Assembly (NCBI RefSeq): GCF_016907955.1
Contig: NZ_JAFBCX010000006.1
Location: forward strand, 310,001 to 374,000
Direction: 5' to 3'
Origin: Lentzea nigeriaca
GTDB lineage: Bacteria > Actinomycetota > Actinomycetes > Mycobacteriales > Pseudonocardiaceae
Length of the DNA stretch: 64,000 nt
Made by a program: the position numbers and the translations under genes. This document shows, in pieces, positions 37,377-45,754 of this stretch; position 1 is the stretch's first letter; the number at the start of each line of letters is the position of its first letter. Under the pieces are notes generated by a model. The model was not told the DNA's origin, made no database searches, and saw only the letters and a program-made list of their open reading frames with translations.

Positions 37377-37904
37377 GTGAAGTTCGCCAACTCGGCCGCG
37401 GGCCTGTGCCTGTTGCTGGCCGTGGCGGGATGTGCGGGCCCCAGCGTCGCCGTCACCCCGGACGAGAACCTGACAGTCGAACAGCGAGCCGAGACGCCCA
37501 GCGCGTCGGGTGCCGCCGCCTTCGGCACCCAGCGCGTGTGGACCTCCGGTCTCTCCGTCGTGGTGTCCGCACCCCGCTCGCTGACCCCGTCCGCGACGGC
37601 CATCCCACCGGCCAGGCGCACCGCGGTGTTCACGATCACCGTCTACAACGGCTCCAAGGCCTCCTACCGCCCCTCCCAGCTGTCCGTGCGCGCCACCGCC
37701 GACGGCAACCCGGCCGCCGAGCTCGTCGACTCCGTGCAGGGCCTCAACGGCCTCGCCGCGGCCGTCGCCGAACTGCCGCCGGGCCGTGACACCCAGATCC
37801 AGCTGGCGTTCGCCGTCTCCGACCTGCCGGTGCTGATGCAGCTGACGATCCAGCCGGGCGGCCACGGCCAGGACGCGGCCACGGTGTTCGAGGGCCAGGC
37901 CTAG
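37377..37904 (+). CDS. Secreted lipoprotein of unknown function
   Basis: A 175-residue protein starting at GTG 37377, eight bases after a G-rich ribosome-binding site (AAAGGGGAG). The signal sequence ends in lipobox VAGC, so the mature protein should be membrane-anchored outside. The rest reads as a single beta-sandwich (AVFTITVYNGSKASYRPSQL, SVRATADG, DTQIQLAFAVSDLPVLMQLT) similar in style to DUF4352-type lipoproteins. It is 9 bp upstream of bcp and on the same strand, suggesting a joint transcript. Confidence 0.8.
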   Translation: MKFANSAAGLCLLLAVAGCAGPSVAVTPDENLTVEQRAETPSASGAAAFGTQRVWTSGLSVVVSAPRSLTPSATAIPPARRTAVFTITVYNGSKASYRPSQLSVRATADGNPAAELVDSVQGLNGLAAAVAELPPGRDTQIQLAFAVSDLPVLMQLTIQPGGHGQDAATVFEGQA

Positions 37905-37913
37905 GCTCGGGGC

Positions 37914-38381
37914 ATGACCAGTCGTCTCGAACCTGGAGACACCGCGCCCGCGTTCACGCTGCCCGACAGCGAGGGCAAGCCGGTGTCCCTGTCCGACTAC
38001 CTCGGCAAGTCCGTGGTCGTGTACTTCTACCCGGCCGCCGGCACACCGGGTTGCACCAAGCAGGCGTGCGACTTCCGCGACAGCCTCGCCCAGCTGAACG
38101 ACCTCGGCTACGCCGTCGTCGGCATCTCCCCCGACAAGCAGGAGAAGCTCGCCAAGTTCCGCGACGCCGAGGGCCTGACCTTCCCGCTGCTCGGCGACCC
38201 GGACAAGAAGGTCCTGGTCGAATGGGGCGCGTTCGGCGAAAAGCAGAACTACGGCCGCACCGTCCAGGGCGTCATCCGCTCGACGTTCCTCGTCGGCCCC
38301 GACGGCAAGATCGTCAAGGCCATGTACAACGTCCGCGCCACCGGCCACGTCGCAAAGCTGCTGCGCGAACTCCCCGCCTGA
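37914..38381 (+). CDS. bcp: Thioredoxin-dependent thiol peroxidase Bcp
   Basis: A 155-residue atypical peroxiredoxin that reduces hydrogen peroxide and organic hydroperoxides. The peroxidatic Cys is in AAGTPGCTKQACDFRD, with a resolving Cys five residues later, the Bcp/PrxQ arrangement. FPLLGDPDKKVLVEWGAFGE and RSTFLVGPDGKIVKAMYNV are conserved. Length is typical. A strong hairpin follows the stop. Confidence 0.97.
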   Translation: MTSRLEPGDTAPAFTLPDSEGKPVSLSDYLGKSVVVYFYPAAGTPGCTKQACDFRDSLAQLNDLGYAVVGISPDKQEKLAKFRDAEGLTFPLLGDPDKKVLVEWGAFGEKQNYGRTVQGVIRSTFLVGPDGKIVKAMYNVRATGHVAKLLRELPA

Positions 38382-38387
38382 TCTCGC

Positions 38388-38420
38388 GGGTCGCCGTCGT
38401 TTTCGTTGCGACGGCGACCC
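38388..38420 (+). terminator. Hairpin terminator after bcp
   Basis: A perfect 12-bp stem (GGGTCGCCGTCG and complement) with a nine-base loop, beginning 7 bp after the bcp stop. It has only a short downstream T-run (CTTCCT). It separates bcp from the SMR leader. Confidence 0.8.
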
Positions 38421-38654
38421 CTTCCTGAGGTATGGTCGGGTGGAGGGCGTGCAACAAAGCCGCCCCTGTTCCGGTGAGGGTGATACACCGTGTGTCGCTT
38501 GACGGCACCTCGCGGCCCCGACATCCCGTCTGATTTCGTCCTGCGCGTCCACTTCCCCACGCGAGGCGGTTGACCTGGGCTTTAAGCCCCGTCGTCCGTT
38601 CGTCTACCAACACGTACGCCCTGCGCTGCGTGCATTTCGTGCTGGGAAAATTCA
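38421..38654 (+). promoter_or_regulatory. Structured 5' leader of the SMR gene
   Basis: This 234-bp gap is unusually rich in potential hairpins: GGGCG...CGCCC (38447-38465 area), GATACAC/GTGTGTC, GCGT...ACGC and GGGCTttaAGCCC at about 38577-38589. A 33-codon open frame from ATG 38432 to TGA 38533 could be a leader peptide. I do not recognise a known riboswitch class. Attenuation or ligand control of the pump gene is possible but unproven. Confidence 0.35.
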
Positions 38655-38996
38655 ATGCTCAAGTGGATACTGCTGACCGTCGCCGTAGGCGCGGAAGTTT
38701 TCGCAACCCTTTGTCTCAAGTATTCCGACGGCTTCACAAAACCCTGGCCCGTCATGGGTTTGGGCGCAGGCTTCCTCACCGCCCTCTACCTCGAGTCGGT
38801 GGTGATCCGCATGGGCCTGCCGGTCGCCATCACCTACGCGATCTGGGCGGGCGCCGGCATCGCCCTGGTGGCCCTGTCGAGCCGCGTTCTCTTCGCCGAC
38901 CCTCTCAATCTCGCGATGCTGGCGGGCATGGCTTTGATCGCGGCAGGCGTCTGCGTTGTGTCCGTTGCGTCCCATGCGCAGGCGTCCACCGTCTAA
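38655..38996 (+). CDS. Small multidrug resistance (SMR) transporter
   Basis: A 113-residue four-helix membrane protein. The essential proton and substrate-binding Glu14 is in VGAEVFATLCLKYSDGF; helix 3 has AITYAIWAGAGIALVAL, matching the Qac/EmrE-type subgroup more than the guanidinium exporter subgroup. It works as an antiparallel homodimer exchanging cationic drugs for protons. Preceded by a structured leader and followed 10 bp later by the NACHT gene on the same strand, so the two may share a transcript. Confidence 0.93.
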   Translation: MLKWILLTVAVGAEVFATLCLKYSDGFTKPWPVMGLGAGFLTALYLESVVIRMGLPVAITYAIWAGAGIALVALSSRVLFADPLNLAMLAGMALIAAGVCVVSVASHAQASTV

Positions 38997-39006
38997 CCTC
39001 GTTTGG

Positions 39007-41946
39007 GTGCACTTCGAGATCGCCGCCGTCTCCAAGCTGGGCCAGTCGGTGGCGATGCGCGCCGCCACCGAGTGGCTGGCAAGCCACACCGACGAACGAA
39101 CGCTGTCGCTGGCCGACCTCGCAGCTCGGCAACTGTCGAAGCCCACCCAACGGGCCAAGCTCGACACGCTGATCCAGCACATCGGCCACCAGGTGACCGA
39201 ACAGCTGGAGCCTGTCCTCGAGCGCTTCCCCGAAGACGAGATCGCCGCCTCCTTGGCCGCCGTCGAGGTGGCTTTGGAGTCCGTTGACCTGTCCGACTCG
39301 GCCCTGCTGGCGGACGACGCCGACCCCGAAGTCCTGGCCCAGCGCATCCGCCGCTCACTGCCACGCGCAGACCTCGGCCGGTGCTACGACATCGCGCTCG
39401 ACCAGTCATGCCGCTTCCTGGTGCAGATCATCAGGCACCTGCCGTCGTTCCAGCCGCGAGCCCTGGCCGAGGTGCTGTCCCGCGCCACCGCCCAGACGGC
39501 GTTGCTCGAGGACGTCCTGGCGCGGCTCCCCCGCACTTCGTTATATGCACCGCAGGGCACCGACAACGACGACGAGTTCCGCGACGAGTACCTCCGCTAC
39601 ATCGCCAGGACCTACGACCGCCTGGAACTGCTCGGCCTCTCCATGAAGAACCGCCCACGACTGGCACTGAGCGTCGCTTACCTCAGCCTCACCGTGTCCG
39701 GGGAGAAACGAGAGCATCGTGAGTGGTTCGGCGGGCTCGAGCGGGCGGAGCACTCCGGAGTGCGCGTGGAGTCGGCGTTGGCCAGCCGTACTTTCGTGCG
39801 AGGCGAAGCGGGATCAGGCAAGACGACCTTGCTGGACTGGCTCGCGATCACGGCAGCGCGCGGCGGCTTCGTGGGCAACCTGCACACCTGGAACGGGCTG
39901 ATCCCCTTCCCCTTGCGGCTTCGCGCCCACGCCGACTCACCACTACCGGCCAGGCCGGAGGAACTCGTCACCGGGCTACTCCGCGGGATCATGCCGGCCG
40001 GGTGGGTGCACCGCGTCATGAAGGCGGGCAAGGGGCTGCTCCTCGTGGACGGCGTTGACGAGGTGCCGCCCGCGAAACGCCACGGCGTGCGCGAGTGGCT
40101 GCGCGAGCTGATGAGCGCTTTCCCCGAAGCAAAGGTCGTGGTGACCGCGCGCCCGGCAGCCGCCGACGCGAAGTGGTTGGCAGAACTGGACTTCAGCTCG
40201 GTGGTGCTGGAGCAGATGAGTCCGACCGACGTGAAGGTGTTCCTCCAGCGTTGGCATGAAGCGGCTGGGGCGACCGAAGAAACGCAACGACGGCTGATGA
40301 GCCAGCTCGACAGCCGTGAACACCTCCGTTCCCTGGCCTCGTCGCCGCTGCTCTGCGCGATGTTGTGCGCGCTCAACCTCGGGCGAGTCTCGGAGCTGCC
40401 GCAGAACCGCATGGAGCTTTATGCCGCGGCGCTCACCATGTTGCTCGACCTGCGCGATGCCGAACGCGGCATCGCCCGCATTCTCACGACGTCGGACAAA
40501 ACGGTGCTGCTGCGAGATCTGGCCTGGCGGCTCACCCTCGGCGGCCGCAGCCAGCTGCCGACCACGAAAGTCCGCGAACACATCGCGCGCAAGGTCCGCT
40601 GCATGCCGAACGTGGACCGGGTATCGGACGAGATCGTCACGCACCTGCTCGAACGCAGCGGTGTCGTCCGTGAGCCCGTCCCCGGCCAAGTCGACTTCGT
40701 GCACCGGACGTTCCAGGAGTACCTGGCGGGCGAAGAGGCGATGCAGGACGGCCAGATCGAGACGCTGATCTCTCACGCCCACCTGGACTCCTGGCTGCAA
40801 ACCATCGTTCTCGCCTGCGGCCACGGACAGCGAACCCAGGTGAGCGAGCTGTTGACCGAAGTGCTCGACCGAGCCGAACGCGAACCACGGCACGCCAGAC
40901 GGCTGCGGCTGCTGGCCGGGGCATGCATGGAAACCGTCCGAGATCTTGATACCGCAGTCCACGACAGGATTGATCAAGTCATCAAGACCCAACTGGTGCC
41001 ACCTCGCAGCACCCGGGAGACCGCATCGCTCGCCACTATCGGCCACCGCATCCTGAAGTATCTCCCCCGAACCCTGGCGGCGCTGTCGGAACCCGTTGCA
41101 CGTGCGACAGTGCGCAGCGCGGCGCTGGCGGGATCCTCCGAGGCAATGGAGTTGCTCGCCCGCTACGCCAAGGACGATCGCTGGTGGGTGCAAGAGGAGA
41201 TTGCCAGAGCCTGGGCGCATTTCGACCCGCAGCGCTATGCGGAGGACGTACTGGCGGACGCGCCACTGTCCGGAGGCGAGATCTTCGTCAGCGCCACCCG
41301 CATGCTCCCGCACCTGGGTGCTCTACGGCACCGAACCTCGGTGGAGCTGTGGCTGCCAGATCACGAACCGAAGCGTGACCTGACCTTCGCCACCGAGATC
41401 GACGACCTTCGCTACCTGAGAACGTACGTGGTGGGGCACGCGGATCTCAGCCCGCTGAGCAGCTGCGACCACCTGGAGGTGCTCTTCCTCTACGGTGCCG
41501 AGCGATACCTGGGCACGGACCAGTTGCCCCACACCTTGACCTATCTCGGTCTCTACCAATCCGAGCTGTGGCACGACATCGGCTTCATGCGGGACCGCCC
41601 CTTCCTCGACGTGGAGCTCAGCCAGGTCGCGGACGACTGCGACCTCGGCACCCTGGCCGAGATGCCCGGACTTCACACGTTCAGCTGCCGCAACTGGAAG
41701 AGCTACGGCCCGCTCGCCGGACTCCCGAACGTGCAGAGGCTTCGAATCACTGATGGGCAGGCACCGATCGATCTCAGTGGCCTGCCGGCACTACCCGATG
41801 TCGGCATCGTCATCCTGCGCAGTGCCTACGTGATCGACCTGCGAGCGTTGGCCGGGAGGTCCGTGCGGCTCGACCTGTCCAGGAGACAGCGTCACCTCGG
41901 GCTCGACGAACTCGGGCCCGGCGTGACGATCAACTGGGCCAGTTAG
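39007..41946 (+). CDS. NACHT-domain NLR-like ATPase with helical N-terminus
   Basis: A 979-residue STAND ATPase. Residues 1-255 are helical (SKLGQSVAMRAATEWLASHT onward) and resemble the NACHT N-terminal helical (NNH) domains. Walker A is VRGEAGSGKTTLLDWL at about 263, Walker B LLLVDGVDEVPPAK at about 342, and VVVTARPAA is the sensor strand. The winged-helix part ends FVHRTFQEYLAGEEAM. A helical-repeat section follows, and the last 150 residues show degenerate leucine-rich turns (LSPLSSCDHLEVLFLYGAE). Related bacterial NACHT proteins are antiphage systems, so defence is the likely role. GTG 39007 has no clear Shine-Dalgarno. Confidence 0.88.
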   Translation: MHFEIAAVSKLGQSVAMRAATEWLASHTDERTLSLADLAARQLSKPTQRAKLDTLIQHIGHQVTEQLEPVLERFPEDEIAASLAAVEVALESVDLSDSALLADDADPEVLAQRIRRSLPRADLGRCYDIALDQSCRFLVQIIRHLPSFQPRALAEVLSRATAQTALLEDVLARLPRTSLYAPQGTDNDDEFRDEYLRYIARTYDRLELLGLSMKNRPRLALSVAYLSLTVSGEKREHREWFGGLERAEHSGVRVESALASRTFVRGEAGSGKTTLLDWLAITAARGGFVGNLHTWNGLIPFPLRLRAHADSPLPARPEELVTGLLRGIMPAGWVHRVMKAGKGLLLVDGVDEVPPAKRHGVREWLRELMSAFPEAKVVVTARPAAADAKWLAELDFSSVVLEQMSPTDVKVFLQRWHEAAGATEETQRRLMSQLDSREHLRSLASSPLLCAMLCALNLGRVSELPQNRMELYAAALTMLLDLRDAERGIARILTTSDKTVLLRDLAWRLTLGGRSQLPTTKVREHIARKVRCMPNVDRVSDEIVTHLLERSGVVREPVPGQVDFVHRTFQEYLAGEEAMQDGQIETLISHAHLDSWLQTIVLACGHGQRTQVSELLTEVLDRAEREPRHARRLRLLAGACMETVRDLDTAVHDRIDQVIKTQLVPPRSTRETASLATIGHRILKYLPRTLAALSEPVARATVRSAALAGSSEAMELLARYAKDDRWWVQEEIARAWAHFDPQRYAEDVLADAPLSGGEIFVSATRMLPHLGALRHRTSVELWLPDHEPKRDLTFATEIDDLRYLRTYVVGHADLSPLSSCDHLEVLFLYGAERYLGTDQLPHTLTYLGLYQSELWHDIGFMRDRPFLDVELSQVADDCDLGTLAEMPGLHTFSCRNWKSYGPLAGLPNVQRLRITDGQAPIDLSGLPALPDVGIVILRSAYVIDLRALAGRSVRLDLSRRQRHLGLDELGPGVTINWAS

Positions 41947-42542
41947 ACCAGTTTGCGCAGGTGCGGGACCAAGAGCTTCAGGGCGCGGCCGCGGTGCGAC
42001 TCCGCGTCCTTCTGCTCGGCGGTCATCTCCGCCGACGTGATGTCGTAACCGTCCGGCAGGAAGATCGGGTCGTAGCCGAACCCGTTGGTACCGCGCCGCT
42101 CCCGCAGCAGCGTCCCCCGCCACTCGCCACGCACGACGACCTCTTCGCCACCGGGCACGACCATCGCCACGACCGACACGAACGCCGCACCACGACGCTC
42201 GTCCGGCACGTCACCGAGCTGTCCCAAGACAAGATCGAGGTTGGCCTCGTCGTCACCATGACGACCCGACCACCGGGCGGACAGCACACCCGGCATGCCG
42301 TTCAGCTCATCAACAGCAAGGCCCGAGTCGTCCGCAACGGACACCAGACCCGTGGCCGCAGCGGCGTCACGGGCCTTCGCCAGCGCGTTGCCCTCGAAAT
42401 CGGGCGCGGTCTCGGGCGCCTCGGGAAACTCAGGCACATCCGACAGCGACAGCACCTCGATGCCGTCCAACCCCTCCGAGACCACAATCCGCTGCAACTC
42501 ACGCAGCTTCTTGGCGTTGCGCGAAGCCAGCAACAGCTTCAT
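41943..42542 (-). CDS. rdgB: XTP/dITP diphosphatase (RdgB/HAM1)
   Basis: A 199-residue house-cleaning nucleotide pyrophosphatase that removes dITP, dXTP and ITP. The start KLLLASRNAKKLRELQRIV, the central ADDSGLAVDELNGMPGVLSARW and the C-terminal GTNGFGYDPIFLPDGYD with SHRGRALKLL are diagnostic. Length equals the family norm. It overlaps the upstream rph gene by ATGA, and its stop overlaps the convergent NACHT gene by 4 bp. Confidence 0.97.
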   Translation of the reverse strand: MKLLLASRNAKKLRELQRIVVSEGLDGIEVLSLSDVPEFPEAPETAPDFEGNALAKARDAAAATGLVSVADDSGLAVDELNGMPGVLSARWSGRHGDDEANLDLVLGQLGDVPDERRGAAFVSVVAMVVPGGEEVVVRGEWRGTLLRERRGTNGFGYDPIFLPDGYDITSAEMTAEQKDAESHRGRALKLLVPHLRKLV

Positions 42543-43303
42543 CGCTTGCTCGCCTTGGGCTCAGGCAGCACACCGGGGTAGGGCTCGGCCAGAGCAGCCG
42601 CCTGGATGCGGTTCAGCTCAGCGCAGCCCAAAAGCGCCACGTCCAGCATTCGGTCCAAAGTGGACCGGGCGAACGTCGCACCCTCACCGGTGCCCTGCAC
42701 CTCGATCAACGTCCCGGCATCGGTGGCGACGACGTTCATGTCGACCTCCGCGCGCGAGTCCTCCTCGTAAGGCAGGTCCAGCCGAACGCGACCGTCCACG
42801 ACACCGACGGACACAGCGGACACCGCGCAGGACAGCGGCGAAGGATCAGCCAGGCGGCCCGCGGCACCCAGGTACGTCACGGCGTCGGCCAGGGCCACGT
42901 AGGCGCCGGTGATCGCCGCGGTGCGGGTGCCGCCGTCTGCCTGGATGACGTCGCAGTCGATGACGATGGTGTTCTCGCCGAGGGCTGCCAGGTCGATGCA
43001 GGCCCGGAGGGAGCGGCCGATCAGGCGTGAGATCTCGTGGGTGCGGCCGCCGATGCGGCCCTTCACGGACTCGCGGTCGCTGCGGCTGTGCGTGGCGGAG
43101 GGGAGCATCGCGTACTCGGCGGTCACCCAGCCGAGGCCCGAGCCCTGGCGCCAGCGGGGGACGCCTTCGGTGACACTCGCGGCGCACAGCACGCGGGTGT
43201 TCCCGAACTCGATCAGGACCGAGCCCGCGGGCCAGGTCTGATATCCACGCGTGATCCGGATGTCACGCAACACGTCGTCGTTTCGGCCATCGCTTCGCAC
43301 CAC
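42539..43303 (-). CDS. rph: Ribonuclease PH
   Basis: A 254-residue phosphorolytic 3'-exoribonuclease that trims tRNA 3' ends. Starts VVRSDGRNDDVLRDIRITRG; GSVLIEFGNTRVLCAASVTEG, RTHEISRLIGRSLRACIDL, and TIVIDCDVIQADGGTRTAAI are conserved, including the phosphate-binding arginines. Tandem GTGs at 43303 and 43300 are possible starts, and the upstream extension is not conserved. Coupled to rdgB by a 4-bp overlap. Confidence 0.97.
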   Translation of the reverse strand: MVRSDGRNDDVLRDIRITRGYQTWPAGSVLIEFGNTRVLCAASVTEGVPRWRQGSGLGWVTAEYAMLPSATHSRSDRESVKGRIGGRTHEISRLIGRSLRACIDLAALGENTIVIDCDVIQADGGTRTAAITGAYVALADAVTYLGAAGRLADPSPLSCAVSAVSVGVVDGRVRLDLPYEEDSRAEVDMNVVATDAGTLIEVQGTGEGATFARSTLDRMLDVALLGCAELNRIQAAALAEPYPGVLPEPKASKR

Positions 43304-43352
43304 GGCGCCTACCCTAATGAACCCTGCGGAGCGCCATGGCGTAGGGAGAGAC

Positions 43353-43847
43353 ATGCTGACGATCGACGGTATTCCGCTTCACCCGTTGCTCGTGCACGCG
43401 GTGGTCGTGCTGCTTCCCCTCGCGGCGCTGAGCTCGGTCGCGATTGCGCTGGTCCCGAGCTGGCGGCGCCGCTACGCGTGGCCGGTTCTCGGGGTCACCC
43501 TGGCCGGTGTCGCGGCTGTTCCCGCGGCCAAGCAGGCCGGGGAGGACTTCCAGGCCGCCCTCGAGAGCAGGATCGGGCCGAACCCCGCCATCCAGGCCCA
43601 CGCCGCGTTGGGCACCACGCTGCTGCCCATCGCGCTCGGGTTCGGGGTCGCGGTGATCGCGCTGCTGGTCGCGGGGCGGCTCGCGGACCGGGAACGCCAG
43701 GCGGAGGCACCCACCACGAAGACGTGGCGGGTGATCTCAGTCGTGGTGTCCGTGCTGGTGGTTCTGCTCGCGGTCGGCACCGTCTACCAGACCGTGCGCG
43801 CCGGTCACAGCGGTTCGGAGGCGGTCTGGAGCGGCATCGGCAGCTGA
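43353..43847 (+). CDS. DUF2231 membrane protein
   Basis: A 164-residue protein with four hydrophobic helices. It opens IDGIPLHPLLVHAVVVLLPL, the DUF2231 hallmark with a His that may bind heme or metal, followed by VAIALVPSWRRRYAW and a loop before two further helices. ATG 43353 follows TAGGGAGAG. It reads against the flanking housekeeping genes and overlaps the OsmC gene convergently by 43 bp, so it looks like a local insertion. Function of DUF2231 is not established; electron transfer or quinone-linked roles have been suggested. Confidence 0.85.
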   Translation: MLTIDGIPLHPLLVHAVVVLLPLAALSSVAIALVPSWRRRYAWPVLGVTLAGVAAVPAAKQAGEDFQAALESRIGPNPAIQAHAALGTTLLPIALGFGVAVIALLVAGRLADRERQAEAPTTKTWRVISVVVSVLVVLLAVGTVYQTVRAGHSGSEAVWSGIGS

Positions 43848-44221
43848 AGGGGCGCCGTTGCCGACTGCTTGAGCGTCCGGGTGACCGTGCAGAACTGTTC
43901 CACGGCGCGGCGGACGACGGTTTCGAGCGCCTCCGGGTCGTCCACGGCGGACAGGTCGTACGAGAGCGTCACCGGGATGGAGATCACCTCGTTGCCGCTC
44001 TCGGACTGCACCGCGTCCGCCGTCGCCGTCAGCTGATCACCGCCGGTGCGGCGCAGGATCAGGGTTTCCGACGTCACCATCGCGCAGCCCGCCGCGGCCG
44101 CCACCAGCAGCTCGACCGGGCTGAACGAGCCCTCCTGGCCCTTGCGGCCGATCCGCACGGACGCGCCCCGCCCGTTGGACGCCACGAACTCGTGTTCGCC
44201 GACTCTCTCGATCTCGATCAT
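43805..44221 (-). CDS. OsmC-family peroxidase-like protein
   Basis: A 138-residue protein of the OsmC/Ohr superfamily. The two redox cysteines are present: AAAGCAMVTSE near residue 46 and VEQFCTVTRTL near residue 110. SFSPVELLVAAAAGC is the conserved core. It probably reduces organic hydroperoxides with thiol partners. ATG 44221 overlaps the upstream metallo-hydrolase stop by four bases, so they are co-translated. Confidence 0.92.
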   Translation of the reverse strand: MIEIERVGEHEFVASNGRGASVRIGRKGQEGSFSPVELLVAAAAGCAMVTSETLILRRTGGDQLTATADAVQSESGNEVISIPVTLSYDLSAVDDPEALETVVRRAVEQFCTVTRTLKQSATAPLQLPMPLQTASEPL

Positions 44222-44988
44222 CTGCTCGTCTCCCCCACCTCGTACCGGCCGCCCTGCACGACCAGCTCACACGGCCCGTCGAACGCGGACCGGGCCTCCT
44301 CCAGCACGTCCTCACGCGACGTCCACGGCGGCACGTGCGTGATCAGCAACCGCCCGGCCCCCGCCCGCGCGGCCAGATCCCCCGCCTCATGCCCGGACAG
44401 GTGCAGGTCTGGCTGCCGGTCCGGTGCGTGCGTCCAGCTCGCCTCGCTCAGCAGCACGTCGACGCCGGAGGCCAGCTTGTCCAGCGCCGCGCAGGACCCG
44501 CTGTCGCCGGTGTAGGCGAGCGAGACCCCACCGCACGAGATCCGGAACCCGTAGGCCTCACAAGGGTGTGCGACCACGGCGGAGTCCACAGTGAACGGTC
44601 CGATTTGGACCGTGGAGCCCAGGCCGTGGAAGCTGAACACGTCCGAGAAGTCCAGCGACGCGCGCTCGTCGGCATCAGGTGCGTAGGCCGCGACGAAGCG
44701 TGAGGGAGCCTCAGCAGGCGCGTAGACGGGCAACGGACCGGAAGGCGGCGTCGGGTGGTATTTCCGCGCCACGTACAGCGAAGACACGTCGACGCAGTGG
44801 TCGGGATGCAGGTGCGACAACACCAACGCGTCCATCGCGAACAGCGGGCGTTCTTCCTGGAACCGCGACAACACCCCGTTGCCGAACTCGAGCACCAGCG
44901 TGAACCCGTCGGCCTCGAGCAGGTACCCCGACGCCGCCGCGCCGGGTCCGGGAATGCTGCCGGAGCAGCCGAGCACGGTCAGCAGCAC
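44218..44988 (-). CDS. MBL-fold metallo-hydrolase (Rv1339-like)
   Basis: A 256-residue beta-lactamase-fold hydrolase. Metal ligands are HLHPDH in LVLSHLHPDHCVDVSSL, plus VVAHPCEAYG, AYTGDSG and HLSGHEAGDLA. The opening LTVLGCSGSIPGPGAAASGY is typical of the RNase Z-like branch. It holds the position of Mycobacterium tuberculosis Rv1339 after murI, a protein reported to hydrolyse cyclic AMP; that activity is a reasonable guess here. It starts 1 bp after the murI stop and overlaps the OsmC gene by 4 bp. Confidence 0.93.
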   Translation of the reverse strand: MLLTVLGCSGSIPGPGAAASGYLLEADGFTLVLEFGNGVLSRFQEERPLFAMDALVLSHLHPDHCVDVSSLYVARKYHPTPPSGPLPVYAPAEAPSRFVAAYAPDADERASLDFSDVFSFHGLGSTVQIGPFTVDSAVVAHPCEAYGFRISCGGVSLAYTGDSGSCAALDKLASGVDVLLSEASWTHAPDRQPDLHLSGHEAGDLAARAGAGRLLITHVPPWTSREDVLEEARSAFDGPCELVVQGGRYEVGETSR

Positions 44989-44989
44989 G

Positions 44990-45754
44990 TCAGTCCCATT
45001 GTTCGAAGGTGGGCAGGAACCGGGCCGCGAGCTTCGCGAACCGCTCCGGCGGGCCCGTGCACGTGACGCGGTGCACAGCAGGTTCGGAGGCGAACTCGTC
45101 GCGCTCGGTCAGCAGCCGCACGACGTCCTTCACGGTCTCCTCCGCGCTCGACACCAGCGTCACGGCGTCACCCATCACGATCTGGATCACGCCGGTCAGC
45201 AACGGGTAGTGCGTGCAGCCCAGCACCACGGTGTCGACCTCGGCGCGCTGCAACGGTTCCAGGTACGCCTGCGCCAGCCCGAGCACCTGCCGCCCGGACG
45301 TGATGCCGCGCTCGACGAAGTCGACGAACCGGGGACACGCCGCCGCCGTCACGGTGACGTCGCGCGCCGCCTGGAACGCGTCCTGGTAGGCGTGCGAGTT
45401 GATCGTGCCGACCGTGGCGATCACGCCGATCCGGTTGTTTCGCGTGGTCATCACCGCACGCCGCACCGCCGGCAGGATCACCTCGACCACCGGCACGTCG
45501 TAGCGTTCACGGGCGTCGCGGAAGCACGCGGCGGACGCGGTGTTGCAGGCGATCACGAGCATCTTCGCGCCCTCGTCGACCAGCCGGTCGCAGACTTCCA
45601 GCGCGTGCTTGCGCGCCTGCGCGATGGGAAGCGGCCCGTACGGGCCATGAGCCGTGTCGCCGATGTAGTGGATCGACTCGCCGGGCAGCTGGTCCATGAT
45701 CGCTCGGGCGACCGTCAGGCCGCCGACGCCCGAGTCCATGATCCCGATCGTCAC
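44990..45754 (-). CDS. murI: Glutamate racemase
   Basis: A 254-residue cofactor-independent racemase making D-glutamate for peptidoglycan. The two catalytic cysteines are Cys70 in LVIACNTASAACF and Cys180 in LGCTHYPLL; IGIMDSGVGGLTVARA and GDTAHGPYG are conserved. GTG 45754 overlaps the rhomboid stop. The D-glutamate supplied here is the residue amidated by the MurT-GatD pair encoded at 14-16 kb. Confidence 0.97.
   Translation of the reverse strand: MTIGIMDSGVGGLTVARAIMDQLPGESIHYIGDTAHGPYGPLPIAQARKHALEVCDRLVDEGAKMLVIACNTASAACFRDARERYDVPVVEVILPAVRRAVMTTRNNRIGVIATVGTINSHAYQDAFQAARDVTVTAAACPRFVDFVERGITSGRQVLGLAQAYLEPLQRAEVDTVVLGCTHYPLLTGVIQIVMGDAVTLVSSAEETVKDVVRLLTERDEFASEPAVHRVTCTGPPERFAKLAARFLPTFEQWD

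Noticed and set aside
38421..38654. Guanidine riboswitch upstream of the SMR gene
   Set aside because: The conserved guanidine-I, -II and -III sequence elements are not visible, and the protein looks more Qac-like than guanidinium-exporter-like.
39007..41946. NACHT gene as part of a multi-gene defence island
   Set aside because: Neighbours are SMR, bcp, rdgB and rph; no nuclease, integrase or other defence gene is adjacent.
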